Below, in pieces: positions 27,698 through 35,059 of a DNA stretch of 64,000 nt. The DNA lies in the NCBI GenBank assembly GCA_028872875.1, contig JAGWOC010000007.1:1-64000 (forward strand). The letters run 5' to 3'. Under the pieces are notes generated by a model. That model was not told the origin of the DNA. It saw nothing but the letters and a program-made list of their open reading frames with translations, and ran no database searches. Source of the stretch: Chloroflexota bacterium. GTDB taxonomy: Bacteria > Chloroflexota > Dehalococcoidia > DSTF01 > JACRBR01. Within the stretch, counting starts at the first letter, position 1; each line of letters starts with the position of its first letter. A program made the translations under genes and the position numbers.

Positions 27698-28351
27698 CTA
27701 CCTTCCCTTCCCGGATGTGCCAGCTCCCGGCGTCCCTGCCGCCGGACGCAGGTACGCGGCGATCATCTCCGCGCACGTGTCCCTGTATGTGTCCGCATCC
27801 TCGCCGCCGGTCAGGACGAACGCCTGGTAGACGGCGATGCTCACGATCCCCTCGATCAGGCGCGTCGTGACGAGGGGGTCGCACGCCCGTACCTGGCCGC
27901 GCTCGACGGCCGCGGCGAGCTCGCGGGCGACCGGGCGGTTGCGCACTTCAGCCGCGGCCCGCATCCCGCGCGTCAGTTCTGTGTCCGGGTCCAGGTTGAT
28001 CACCGCGATCCGGACGAGGTCGCGGTTCGCCGAGCAGGCGGCGAAGATCTCCCGTACGCGGCGGCGCACGGTCTCCTCCATCGAAGCCTGCGGGGGGACG
28101 GCGCGCACCGCGCCCGCGATCAGCTCGGCGAGGCGCTGGTTGAGGGCGGCGAACACGGCCTCCTTCGACGGGTAGTACAGATAGATCGTGCCGAGGGCGA
28201 TCCCCGCCTCTTCGGCGATATCGGCGATCGTCGTCCCGCGGAAGCCGCGGGTGGCGAAGACGCGCCGCGCCGCCGCGAGGATCTCCTCGCGCCGCGCTGC
28301 CTTCGCCAGCTCCGCACGCTGGCCTCGGTCCAGGACGGGTGCTGCCGCCAT
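27698..28351 (-). CDS. TetR/AcrR-family transcriptional regulator
   Basis: 217 residues. N-terminal helix-turn-helix ([44 protein letters not shown]) at about residues 24-67 in standard TetR arrangement; the C-terminal ligand-binding half is variable with no recognisable ligand class. A strong promoter and a palindrome overlapping its -10 suggest autoregulation. Its only co-directional neighbour is the His-rich membrane protein, its likely target. Confidence 0.9.
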   Translation of the reverse strand: MAAAPVLDRGQRAELAKAARREEILAAARRVFATRGFRGTTIADIAEEAGIALGTIYLYYPSKEAVFAALNQRLAELIAGAVRAVPPQASMEETVRRRVREIFAACSANRDLVRIAVINLDPDTELTRGMRAAAEVRNRPVARELAAAVERGQVRACDPLVTTRLIEGIVSIAVYQAFVLTGGEDADTYRDTCAEMIAAYLRPAAGTPGAGTSGKGR

Positions 28352-28366
28352 CGGGCTCCGCTCGCT

Positions 28367-28381
28367 GAATTTCGTTCATTC
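28367..28381. promoter_or_regulatory. Putative TetR operator
   Basis: GAATTTCGTTCATTC reads as GAAT-N7-ATTC and overlaps the -10 of the TetR promoter, a position suited to repression. Confidence 0.4.
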
Positions 28382-28406
28382 TCGTTGCGGCGGGCGCACG
28401 TGTCAA
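28378..28406 (-). promoter_or_regulatory. Sigma-70-type promoter of the TetR operon
   Basis: On the minus strand TTGACA (28406-28401), exactly 17 bases, then GAGAAT (28383-28378). Expected start is near 28371, about 20 bases before the start codon. Confidence 0.7.
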
Positions 28407-28485
28407 TGATCCAACCTGGCCCGCATCCTTACTCGGGGCGCGTGCGGGTGTTGCCGGCGGCGGCGGACGGTGGCGCGGGAGCGGG

Positions 28486-28491
28486 TAGAAT
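28486..28491 (+). promoter_or_regulatory. -10 box of the tRNA(CAT) gene
   Basis: TAGAAT ends 9 bases before the first base of the mature tRNA, the same distance as for tRNA-Glu. Confidence 0.5.
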
Positions 28492-28500
28492 CAGCCGGAG

Positions 28501-28575
28501 GGGCCCGTAGCTCAGCGGCAGAGCACCCGGCTCATAACCGGTGGCGCGCAGGTTCGAATCCTGCCGGGCCCACCA
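28501..28575 (+). tRNA. tRNA with CAT anticodon (elongator Met, or Ile2 if lysidinylated)
   Basis: 75 bases including an encoded CCA. The 7-bp acceptor stem GGGCCCG/CGGGCCC, D-stem GCTC/GAGC, anticodon loop CTCATAA and T-arm GCAGG-TTCGAAT-CCTGC are all present. The outermost anticodon-stem pair is C-T. The anticodon stem lacks three consecutive G:C pairs and position 1 pairs with 72, so it is not the initiator. Met and Ile2 identity cannot be separated from sequence alone. Confidence 0.95.
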
Positions 28576-28649
28576 CTCCACGGCCGGCCGAGGCGGCAGC
28601 CCCACCGCCTCCACCCAGCCGGCCATGGGTGCCCGCCCCCCTCTCTTGG

Positions 28650-28670
28650 CCCGCAGCCCGCAGCCCGCAG
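28650..28670. repeat. Tandem heptanucleotide repeat (CCCGCAG)3
   Basis: Three perfect 7-base copies, 75 bases downstream of the tRNA. The third locus with a heptanucleotide repeat in this window. Confidence 0.8.
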
Positions 28671-28779
28671 CGAAACACGTCGGCGCCTGCCGATACGTGA
28701 GTGGGCTAGCGGCGCCTGGCGCCGCATGGCCGCTGAGCCATTGAGGGCATGTCTCGGCCACGCGAAGGAGACGCAGGCG

Positions 28780-28989
28780 ATGCTGATTCTGACCAGGAAG
28801 GTAGACCAGGGGATCGTGATCTCGGGCAACATCCTCGTGCGGGTGCTCGGTGTCGAGCGTGACAGGGTGAAGATCGGCATCAGCGCGCCCGGCGAGATCA
28901 CGGTGCTGCGCCAGGAACTGTGGCACGAGGGCGAGGGCGACAAGCCGTTCGAGCGCCGCGAGCCAACATCGCACGCGTCCGGGATGTAA
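28780..28989 (+). CDS. csrA: Carbon storage regulator CsrA (RNA-binding translational regulator)
   Basis: 69 residues; ATG 28780 is 9 bases after GAAGGAG. It matches the CsrA/RsmA core: MLILTRKVDQGIVIS, then VLGVERDRVKIGISAPGEITVLRQEL, with the RNA-contacting residues of strand 1 (LTR) and of the VLRQE segment. CsrA dimers bind GGA motifs in mRNA leaders and block or stabilise them. A 14-residue polar tail is added. No fliW or flagellar gene is nearby. It lies just 3' of tRNA(CAT) and converges on the oxidoreductase-like gene. Confidence 0.95.
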   Translation: MLILTRKVDQGIVISGNILVRVLGVERDRVKIGISAPGEITVLRQELWHEGEGDKPFERREPTSHASGM

Positions 28990-29019
28990 CAGCGGGCAAC
29001 GCGTTTGGTGCCGGCAGAA

Positions 29020-29039
29020 GGCCGCCCGTGTGGGCGGCC
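29020..29039. terminator. Bidirectional terminator-like hairpin after csrA
   Basis: GGCCGCCC - GTGT - GGGCGGCC, a perfect 8-bp stem, 30 bases after the csrA stop and 43 bases before the end of the converging gene. No T-run. Confidence 0.5.
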
Positions 29040-29082
29040 CTCTGCGTGAGATTGCGGCCAAGAGAGTCCGGCGGCCCTGTGG

Positions 29083-30141
29083 TCAGTGGCGAGCCACGAC
29101 GGTGAGACGCGGCGCCGCGTGCCCTTCGGACGTGTGCCCGCCACCCTCGATCACCTCGAACGCCGGGCGCGACGCGACGCGCTCCGCGACCCCGACCTGC
29201 TCGCCGTCCTGTGACATCGACGCGCGCGCGCGCTCCCAGACGAGCGCCGCGCGGGCGACGTCTCCGGCATTGGTGGCCGTCGCGTCATCGGCCCGGACCG
29301 CCGTCACGAAGACCTCCGCCGCCGCGGCGGCGCGATCCTGCACCTGGTCGACGGGATGCTCGCTCACGGTCTCGGCCCACTGGCCGGCGTACTTCGGCCC
29401 GCGATGCCGGCCGCTCGCCTGGATGAGCAGTGGCGCCTCGCGGTCGAGCGGTCGCAGCACGATCGTGCGCGCGTCGCAGCCGACCACCAGCTCGTGCCGC
29501 AGCGCCGGCTCGACGAGGCTGATGTCGATGCGCGCGACCGGGCCGCCATCGAACCAGAGCGTCAGCAGGGCAACGTCCGCGACGCCGTTCTCGTCGTCGA
29601 CGCGCGGGGTCAGCGCGCTGACGGCGGATGGCAGCCCGCCGGCGATCGCGAGCACCCGCCCGATGTCGGCGATCGCCAGCGCGTCGAGCGTCGCATCGCC
29701 CGCGAAGCCGGTGCGCAGCGCGCGCAGGTAGCGCGGGCGCCAGAGGGGGTTTGCGCCCGAGGTCATCTTGCGGACGAACTGGATCTGTTCGTCGCCGAGC
29801 GTACCGCCGTCAAAGACGATCGCGCGCCCGCGCCGCCGCGAGAGCTCGTCGAGCGCCATGATCTGCTTTGAGATCAGCGCCGGTGCGCCAGCGACGAAGA
29901 CGTGGCGCCCCGCGATCACCGCGCGCCGGATCGCGCCCGCCAGGTCCGCTACGGGTGGGACGAAGACGAAGCCGTCAACATCCCCGCGCGAGAGACCGGC
30001 CAGAAACTCCTCGTCGCCGGGCGCGATGCGGTCGAGCGTGACGCCTTCGATGCCGCGCAGCGCGCGCGCCCAGCGGTGCGCCTCCGGGCCTGTGCCCGCG
30101 AGCGTCAGCGTGATCGGCCGCGGCGAAGGTGTGGCTTCCAT
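29083..30141 (-). CDS. Gfo/Idh/MocA-like oxidoreductase, divergent
   Basis: 352 residues from ATG 30141. The first 120 residues form a Rossmann-type nucleotide-binding domain (LTLAGTGPEAHRWARAL, VFVPPVADLAGAIRRAV). A C-terminal alpha/beta domain (IDISLVEPALRHELVVG, CDARTIVLRPL) fits the Gfo/Idh/MocA fold. The diagnostic EKP motif is not visible, so catalysis is uncertain and a sensory or structural role is possible. Its ATG overlaps the sigma-factor TGA by one base (TGATG), so the two are translated together. It could modulate the sigma factor. Confidence 0.62.
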   Translation of the reverse strand: MEATPSPRPITLTLAGTGPEAHRWARALRGIEGVTLDRIAPGDEEFLAGLSRGDVDGFVFVPPVADLAGAIRRAVIAGRHVFVAGAPALISKQIMALDELSRRRGRAIVFDGGTLGDEQIQFVRKMTSGANPLWRPRYLRALRTGFAGDATLDALAIADIGRVLAIAGGLPSAVSALTPRVDDENGVADVALLTLWFDGGPVARIDISLVEPALRHELVVGCDARTIVLRPLDREAPLLIQASGRHRGPKYAGQWAETVSEHPVDQVQDRAAAAAEVFVTAVRADDATATNAGDVARAALVWERARASMSQDGEQVGVAERVASRPAFEVIEGGGHTSEGHAAPRLTVVARH

Positions 30142-30968
30142 CACGCCGCGTCCTGCAGTTCCTGGGTCAGGACCGTGCGCAGGCGGCGGATCGCGCGGTG
30201 CCGTAGCTGCGACGCCCGCGACTCGGAGATGCCCAGCGCCTGGCCGATGCTCTTCAGCGACTGCGCCTTCATGTAGTACAGCCGCACGATCACCCGTTCG
30301 CGGTCCGGCAGCAGCTCGACGGCTTCCGCGAGCTTCACGCGCACCATGGTCTCCTCGGCGACGCTGTCGGGGTCGATGTTCGGGTCATCGTCGGCCATCT
30401 CCCAGAGCTTTTCCGTGTTGCCGCTGGCCGCCGTCTCCGCAAGGCTGTCCAGGGAGATCACCCTGAGGTTGCTCGTGCGCAGCGAATGGACGAAGTCCGC
30501 GGGCGCGATGCCCATATGGGCGGCCAGCTCGTTGCGCGTCGGCGCCCGTCCGAGTTTCGCGTGGAGGGCCGCCGTCGCCTTCTCGAGGTCGCTGCCGAAC
30601 TTCTGCAGCGAACGGGGCAGGGGGTGGGTGGCGCGGATCGCATCGAGGATCGAGCCGCGGATGCGGGGGAGCGCGTAGGTCGAGAACTTCGCGCCCTTGT
30701 CGGGGTCGAAGGCGTGGTAGGCCTCGATAAGGCCCTGTACCCCGCAGGAGACCATGTCCTCGTACTGCAGGATGCCCGCGCTCGTGCTACCCACGGCGAT
30801 GCGGTTCACGGCGTGCCGCACGAGCGGCATGTACTCCTTGATGATCCTGGTAAGGTTGGCATCCGAGAAGAGGTCTTGGTCCGCGGGCAGGGCCAAGCCT
30901 GGCGCGTCATCGCCGGCGTCATCGCGGGCCGAGTTGTTCGCATCCACAGCGGCGGGCGCCTTGGGCAT
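30141..30968 (-). CDS. RNA polymerase sigma factor, FliA/WhiG family (sigma-28)
   Basis: 275 residues from ATG 30968, 4-5 bases after GGAGG; the open frame up to 31145 is unrelated. Regions 2 (QYEDMVSCGVQGLIEAYHAFD, FSTYALPRIRGSILDAIR), 3 (LEKATAALHAKLGRAPTRNELAAHMG) and 4 (LLPDRERVIVRLYYMKAQSLKSIGQALGISESRASQLRHRA) are in order. The FSTYALPRIRG sequence is typical of FliA/WhiG. In flagellated bacteria FliA drives late flagellar genes; here no flagellar gene is present, so another regulon is expected. Two genes away is csrA, another regulator classically linked to motility and surface traits. Confidence 0.9.
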   Translation of the reverse strand: MPKAPAAVDANNSARDDAGDDAPGLALPADQDLFSDANLTRIIKEYMPLVRHAVNRIAVGSTSAGILQYEDMVSCGVQGLIEAYHAFDPDKGAKFSTYALPRIRGSILDAIRATHPLPRSLQKFGSDLEKATAALHAKLGRAPTRNELAAHMGIAPADFVHSLRTSNLRVISLDSLAETAASGNTEKLWEMADDDPNIDPDSVAEETMVRVKLAEAVELLPDRERVIVRLYYMKAQSLKSIGQALGISESRASQLRHRAIRRLRTVLTQELQDAA

Positions 30969-31395
30969 CGATCCTCCAGGCAGGAACCGGTACAGCGACG
31001 CCGTCGCAGGCGTGTCGGTCAACGAGGTGCAGTATTGTGGCTGGCTTGCGGTTCTCCCATGCGGCGGCGCCCCTGTGGCGGCGCGCGGCTCCCCGTATTG
31101 CGCCGCTGAATCCACGTAGGGGAGCGGGCACCGGGCGGGTGGCACGATGACAAGCTATTGTTCGGGGATGCGTCGCGACGCCGGCGTCTCCCGGCGCTCG
31201 CCACGGTGAAGTTCACGTTCGCCGACGTCAATCTTCCGGTGCTGCACATCGCGGGTTTCGTGTCCGTACGGGACAGCGTTACGCTGCAGGTGCAGGTCGT
31301 CGCCCGGCAGGTGTGAGCCACGCTTCATCGCCTGCCGTGGCCCAGGGGGCACGGCGTCCGTGCCGCTGCGGACGCGTCCCACAGGAGGCCCGAAC
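30969..31395. other. 427-base divergent intergenic region
   Basis: It separates the sigma-factor gene (minus) from the methyltransferase (plus). It contains a candidate small frame at 31206 and a hairpin GGCACGG-CGT-CCGTGCC at 31348-31364 in the methyltransferase leader. No tRNA, riboswitch or other gene is recognised. Confidence 0.6.
31206..31316 (+). CDS. Possible small protein (36 residues), low confidence
   Basis: GTG 31206 to TGA 31314, with strong G/C bias in third positions and an alternating hydrophobic pattern (PVLHIAGFVSVRDSVTLQVQ) suggesting beta strands. The frame could extend upstream to TTG 31158. No ribosome-binding site and no homologue recognised; it may be chance. Confidence 0.25.
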   Translation: MKFTFADVNLPVLHIAGFVSVRDSVTLQVQVVARQV

Positions 31396-32049
31396 ATGCA
31401 ACACAAGACCGCTCACGGCCCGCGGACGGCAGGGCGCGTCCTCCACGGGGCGCGCTGGTACGACCTGTTCGGCACCGTCATCTCGTTCGGGCGGGTCAGG
31501 GCGCTCCGCGAGAAGCTCATCGAGCTGGCCGCGCCCGCGCCCGGCGAGCATGTGCTCGACGTCGGCTGTGGCACGGGCACGCTCGCGATCGCCGTCAAGC
31601 GGCGGGTGGGCGCCGGCGTGGTGCACGGCATCGACGCCTCTCCCGAGATGGTCCAGGTCGCGAAACAGAAGTCGGCCAAGGACGGCTCCGATATCGATTT
31701 CCGGGTCGCCCTGATCGAGGCGATCCCGTTCCCGGACGCTTCCTTCGACCTCGTGACCAGCAGCCTCATGCTGCACCACCTGCCCGACGACCTGAAGGCG
31801 AAGGGCCTTCGGGAGATACGGCGCGTGCTGAAGCCCGGCGGCCGATTCATGGCGATGGACTTCGCCGCGCAGAGCCACTCCCCGTTCGGCTGCGGCCGCC
31901 CGCTGGGCCATCTGCGCTCGATCCTCGGCCACGCGCGCGGCGAGCGCATGGTCGACGCGCTGACGCCGCTGCTCAGGGCCGCCGGCTTCAGCGCTGTCGA
32001 GGCGATCCCCACGCGCCACAAGAACTTCGCCTTCATCCGCGCCCGCTGA
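31396..32049 (+). CDS. SAM-dependent class-I methyltransferase
   Basis: 217 residues; ATG 31396 is 7 bases after AGGAGG. Motif I VLDVGCGTGTLAIAV, an acidic loop GIDASPEM, and the post-II segment SFDLVTSSLMLHHL mark a Rossmann-fold methyltransferase of the UbiE/type-11 group. LKPGGRFMAMDF is motif III. The C-terminus is short. The substrate (quinone, lipid or arsenite, all seen in this group) is unknown. Followed by a strong inverted repeat at 32136-32180 that could terminate it. Confidence 0.85.
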   Translation: MQHKTAHGPRTAGRVLHGARWYDLFGTVISFGRVRALREKLIELAAPAPGEHVLDVGCGTGTLAIAVKRRVGAGVVHGIDASPEMVQVAKQKSAKDGSDIDFRVALIEAIPFPDASFDLVTSSLMLHHLPDDLKAKGLREIRRVLKPGGRFMAMDFAAQSHSPFGCGRPLGHLRSILGHARGERMVDALTPLLRAAGFSAVEAIPTRHKNFAFIRAR

Positions 32050-32135
32050 CCGCGGGCTTCGCCGCGGAGCGAATGCCACCACGGTTCGATGGTCAACCCA
32101 GTGGCCCCGCGAACATGGCACGACATGGCCACAAT

Positions 32136-32180
32136 TGTGAAGCCCTCTCAGCACAATTCGCGCGGCGAGAGGGCTTCACA
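32136..32180. terminator. Long perfect inverted repeat between methyltransferase and tRNA-Glu
   Basis: 14-base arms TGTGAAGCCCTCTC (32136-32149) and its exact complement (32167-32180) with a 17-base loop. It lies 12 bases after the tRNA-Glu 3' end on the minus strand and 86 bases after the methyltransferase stop. No T-run; its length suggests a bidirectional terminator or a binding site. Confidence 0.5.
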
Positions 32181-32192
32181 GATACGACATCG

Positions 32193-32269
32193 TGGTAGCG
32201 CCAGCGGGATTCGAACCCGCGATCTCCGCCTTGAAAGGGCGGCGTCCTGGGCCTCTAGACGATGGCGCC
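32193..32269 (-). tRNA. tRNA-Glu (TTC anticodon)
   Basis: 77 bases including encoded CCA, read on the minus strand. The acceptor stem GGCGCCA pairs with TGGCGCT (first pair G-U), the anticodon stem is CCGCC/GGCGG with loop CTTTCAA, and the T-arm is GCGGG-TTCGAAT-CCCGC. All arms are standard. Confidence 0.97.
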
Positions 32270-32278
32270 TCGCCGCGC

Positions 32279-32284
32279 AGTATA
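32279..32284 (-). promoter_or_regulatory. -10 box of tRNA-Glu
   Basis: Minus-strand TATACT ends 9 bases before the tRNA 5' end. No good -35. Confidence 0.5.
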
Positions 32285-32344
32285 GCGGCGCCCCGCGTCC
32301 GGCGGCCATCGGCGCGGTTGGCCGAAGGCGCGGCCCGCGCCACA

Positions 32345-33853
32345 ATGGCCGTCGTGGACGAGCGGCTTCCGATCATCGTCGGCGTCGGCCAGGTGACGCA
32401 GCGCCCCGGCACGGAGCGCCCGCGCGAGCCGCTCGCGCTGATGGCGGCGGCGGCGCGCCTCGCGGAGGCGGACGCGGGCGCGCCGGGGCTGCTCCGGCGC
32501 CTCGACTCGCTGCGTGTCGTCAACATCATCTCGTGGCCATCGAAGGACCCGCCCGCGGACCTCTCGCGGGCGCTCGGCGCGACGCCGCGCGAGCTGATCT
32601 ACACGCACATCGGCGGCAACACGCCGCAGTGGCAGGTCAACGAGGCGGCGGAGGGCATCCACCGCGGCGACATCGATCTCGCGCTCATCGCGGGCGCCGA
32701 GGCCGTCTACTCCGCGCGACGGGCGCGCGCGCAGCAGGTGGACCTCGGCTGGTCGCCGCGCGGCAACCCGGTGCCGAACGCCGGCGACCCGCGTCCGGGC
32801 GTCAACGACGTCGAGGCGGCGCACGGCGCGGTGCTCCCCACCCGCATCTATCCGCTGTTCGAGAACGCGCTTCGCGCGCACTACGGCCGCTCGCTCGATG
32901 CCCATCGCGCCGCGCTCGGCGCGCTGTGCGCGAAGCTCTCCGCCGTCGCCGCGCGCAATCCGCTCGCCTGGTTCCAGGAGCCAAAGAGCGCCGCCGAGAT
33001 CGCGACGGTCGACGCGTCGAACCGCTACATCGGCTTCCCCTACCCCAAGTACATGAACGCCATCATCGATGTCGATCAGGGTGCCGCCCTGATCGTGACG
33101 AGCGTCGGCGCGGCGCGGCGGCTCGGGGTGCCGGAGGAACGCTGGGTCTACGTCCGCGGCTGCGGCGACGCCACGGACCACTGGTTCGTGAGCGAGCGCG
33201 TCAACTACCACAGCTCGCCCGCGATCCGTGCCGCCGGCCGCCGCGCGCTCGAGATGGCGGGCATCGGCATCGACGAAGTCGCCCTGTTCGACCTCTATAG
33301 CTGCTTCCCCGCCGCCCTGCAGATCGCCCGCGATGCCCTGGGGATCGGGTGCGACGACCCGCGGCCGCTCACGGTGACCGGCGGCCTGCCGTACTTCGGC
33401 GGCCCGGGCAACAACTACGTCACGCACAGCATCGCTGCGATGGTCGAGCGCCTGCGCGCGGCGCCGGGGAGCGTCGGCCTTGTCACGGCGAACGGCTGGT
33501 ACGTCACGAAGCACGCCGTCGGCGTCTACTCGACGCAGCCGCCGCGGCAGCCGTGGCAGCGGACCGATCCCGCGGTCGACCAGGCGGCGATCGATGCGGA
33601 GCCACACCCGGCGTTCGAGGAAGCGCCGTCGGGCCCGGCGACGGTCGAGACGTACACCGTGCTGTTTGACCGCGACGGCGCGCCGGAGCGCGGCATCATC
33701 ATCGGCCGCCTCGCCGACGGGCGCCGCTTCTTCGCCAACCCGCCGGCCGACCGCGCGCTGCTCGAACGGATGACCGCCGTCGAGATGCACGGCGCGCCCG
33801 GGCGCGTCGTACGGGCAGCCGACGGCGCGACGAACGTCTTTACGCCGGCCTGA
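32345..33853 (+). CDS. Thiolase-like protein of the TLP1 group, with C-terminal added domain
   Basis: 502 residues from ATG 32345. The thiolase fold is recognisable (IVGVGQVTQRP at the start, GAEAVYSARRA, VALFDLYSCFPAA). The nucleophile position reads GGNTPQWQ with no Cys, and the GHPxGxTG His segment reads GGPGNNYVTH, so the classical catalytic residues are absent. The last ~85 residues (TYTVLFDRDGAPERGIIIGRL and onwards) form the extra domain of TLP1 proteins. Probable acyl-CoA-binding or atypical enzyme; not a proven acetyltransferase. Confidence 0.78.
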   Translation: MAVVDERLPIIVGVGQVTQRPGTERPREPLALMAAAARLAEADAGAPGLLRRLDSLRVVNIISWPSKDPPADLSRALGATPRELIYTHIGGNTPQWQVNEAAEGIHRGDIDLALIAGAEAVYSARRARAQQVDLGWSPRGNPVPNAGDPRPGVNDVEAAHGAVLPTRIYPLFENALRAHYGRSLDAHRAALGALCAKLSAVAARNPLAWFQEPKSAAEIATVDASNRYIGFPYPKYMNAIIDVDQGAALIVTSVGAARRLGVPEERWVYVRGCGDATDHWFVSERVNYHSSPAIRAAGRRALEMAGIGIDEVALFDLYSCFPAALQIARDALGIGCDDPRPLTVTGGLPYFGGPGNNYVTHSIAAMVERLRAAPGSVGLVTANGWYVTKHAVGVYSTQPPRQPWQRTDPAVDQAAIDAEPHPAFEEAPSGPATVETYTVLFDRDGAPERGIIIGRLADGRRFFANPPADRALLERMTAVEMHGAPGRVVRAADGATNVFTPA

Positions 33854-34144
33854 GGTGTGGGGGTACGCGCGCCCTGGGCGTGCGCGCGGCGTTGGCCGGA
33901 TGAGGTGTGTGAGATGGCCGGCGCGCCGACCTGGCAGCCCTCCGGACGCGAAGCGAGCCGGGATGCGCATCATGCGGGGTTGGCGCACCCGGCTCACTTG
34001 TTGGAACCGCTCGAAACGGGGGAGCATGTCCCGGGCGATCCCTGCGTTCCCACTCTAGCAGCGAACTGTTAAGCCTCTACTAAAACAACGTGAACACTTC
34101 GTGCGGCGGGAACGCGGCAGAATCGCCCCTGCGTCCTTCCGGGG

Positions 34145-35059
34145 CTACAGCGCGTGCACCTGCGCCGCTGACCGCAGCAGCTCGATGACGCCCTGGCGGA
34201 GCACGTGCTCCGGTGCCCAGCGGCCGGTGCCACGCAGCTTCGCGACGTCCAGGCAAGAGCGCCGGATCTCGCCACGCGCCGGAAGGCGCTCGATGAGCGT
34301 GTGCTCACCCGATGCTTCGACCATCAGCGCCGCCAGCTCGTTGACCGACGTCGGCGTACCGGTGCCGACGTTCCACACGCCGGTCATCGTATCGTCGTCG
34401 AGCGCCAGGAGGATCGCCGACGCAACATCGGCGACGTGCACGAAGTCGCGCTGCTGCTCGCCATCGCCGTAGATGCGCAGCGGCAGGCCGGCGGCCAGGC
34501 GCTCGCTGAAGATGCTCGCCACGCCGCCTTCGGCATCCGACCGCTGGCGCGGGCCATACACGTTCGAGAGACGCAGCGACACGCTCGAGATCGGCGCCGC
34601 TGCCACCATGGCCTCGCCCTCGAGCTTGTGGCGCCCGTAGGGATTTTCCGGGCGGGGTTGCGTCGCCTCGCTCGCGGGCACCGGCGTCTCGCCGTAGACC
34701 GCCCCGCCCGACGAGATGAACACGAACCGCCGTACTCCGCTTGCAAGGGCGCCATCGAGCACCCGCTCCAGGCCGTCGACGTTGATCCGCCGGTCGAGCA
34801 CCGGGTCGGCGAGCGAGCGCATGACGTTGGTCTGCGCGGCGCAGTGTACGACCGCGTCGAATGGGATCCCGAACAGCCTCCCCAGCGGCGACGCTGCCAT
34901 GTCGAGCACGTACAGCGGCACATCGACCGGGAGATTCGACACCTGCCCCTTGCTCAGGTCGTCCATCACGTGCGGCTCATCGCCGCGCGCACGCAGCGCC
35001 TCGACCACGTGCGAGCCGATGAAGCCGGCGCCGCCGGTCACAAGAATCCTTTGCGTCAT
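34145..35059 (-). CDS. NAD-dependent nucleotide-sugar epimerase/dehydratase (GalE-like)
   Basis: 304 residues of an extended short-chain dehydrogenase. The N-terminal NAD loop is GGAGFIGSHVVEALR. The catalytic Tyr and Lys are in YGRHK (YxxxK), preceded by SSGGAVYGE. RLSNVYGPRQRSD follows. It probably epimerises or dehydrates a UDP- or GDP-sugar. Last gene of the minus-strand glycan operon; its start overlaps the MFS stop by 4 bases. A second epimerase (38486-39409) is in the same operon. Confidence 0.88.
   Translation of the reverse strand: MTQRILVTGGAGFIGSHVVEALRARGDEPHVMDDLSKGQVSNLPVDVPLYVLDMAASPLGRLFGIPFDAVVHCAAQTNVMRSLADPVLDRRINVDGLERVLDGALASGVRRFVFISSGGAVYGETPVPASEATQPRPENPYGRHKLEGEAMVAAAPISSVSLRLSNVYGPRQRSDAEGGVASIFSERLAAGLPLRIYGDGEQQRDFVHVADVASAILLALDDDTMTGVWNVGTGTPTSVNELAALMVEASGEHTLIERLPARGEIRRSCLDVAKLRGTGRWAPEHVLRQGVIELLRSAAQVHAL

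Noticed and set aside
28501-28575. Initiator tRNA
   Set aside because: The anticodon stem lacks the three consecutive G:C pairs and position 1 pairs with 72, so it is not an initiator.
28429-29061. Minus-strand frame with GxxARQDSNLRA-like sequence near the tRNA
   Set aside because: It is the antisense translation of tRNA(CAT) and flanks, a common false gene over tRNAs.
33854-34144. Small genes in the convergent gap before the epimerase
   Set aside because: Only short Arg-rich frames; an AT-rich stretch at 34057-34100 stands out, but no promoter or gene could be supported.
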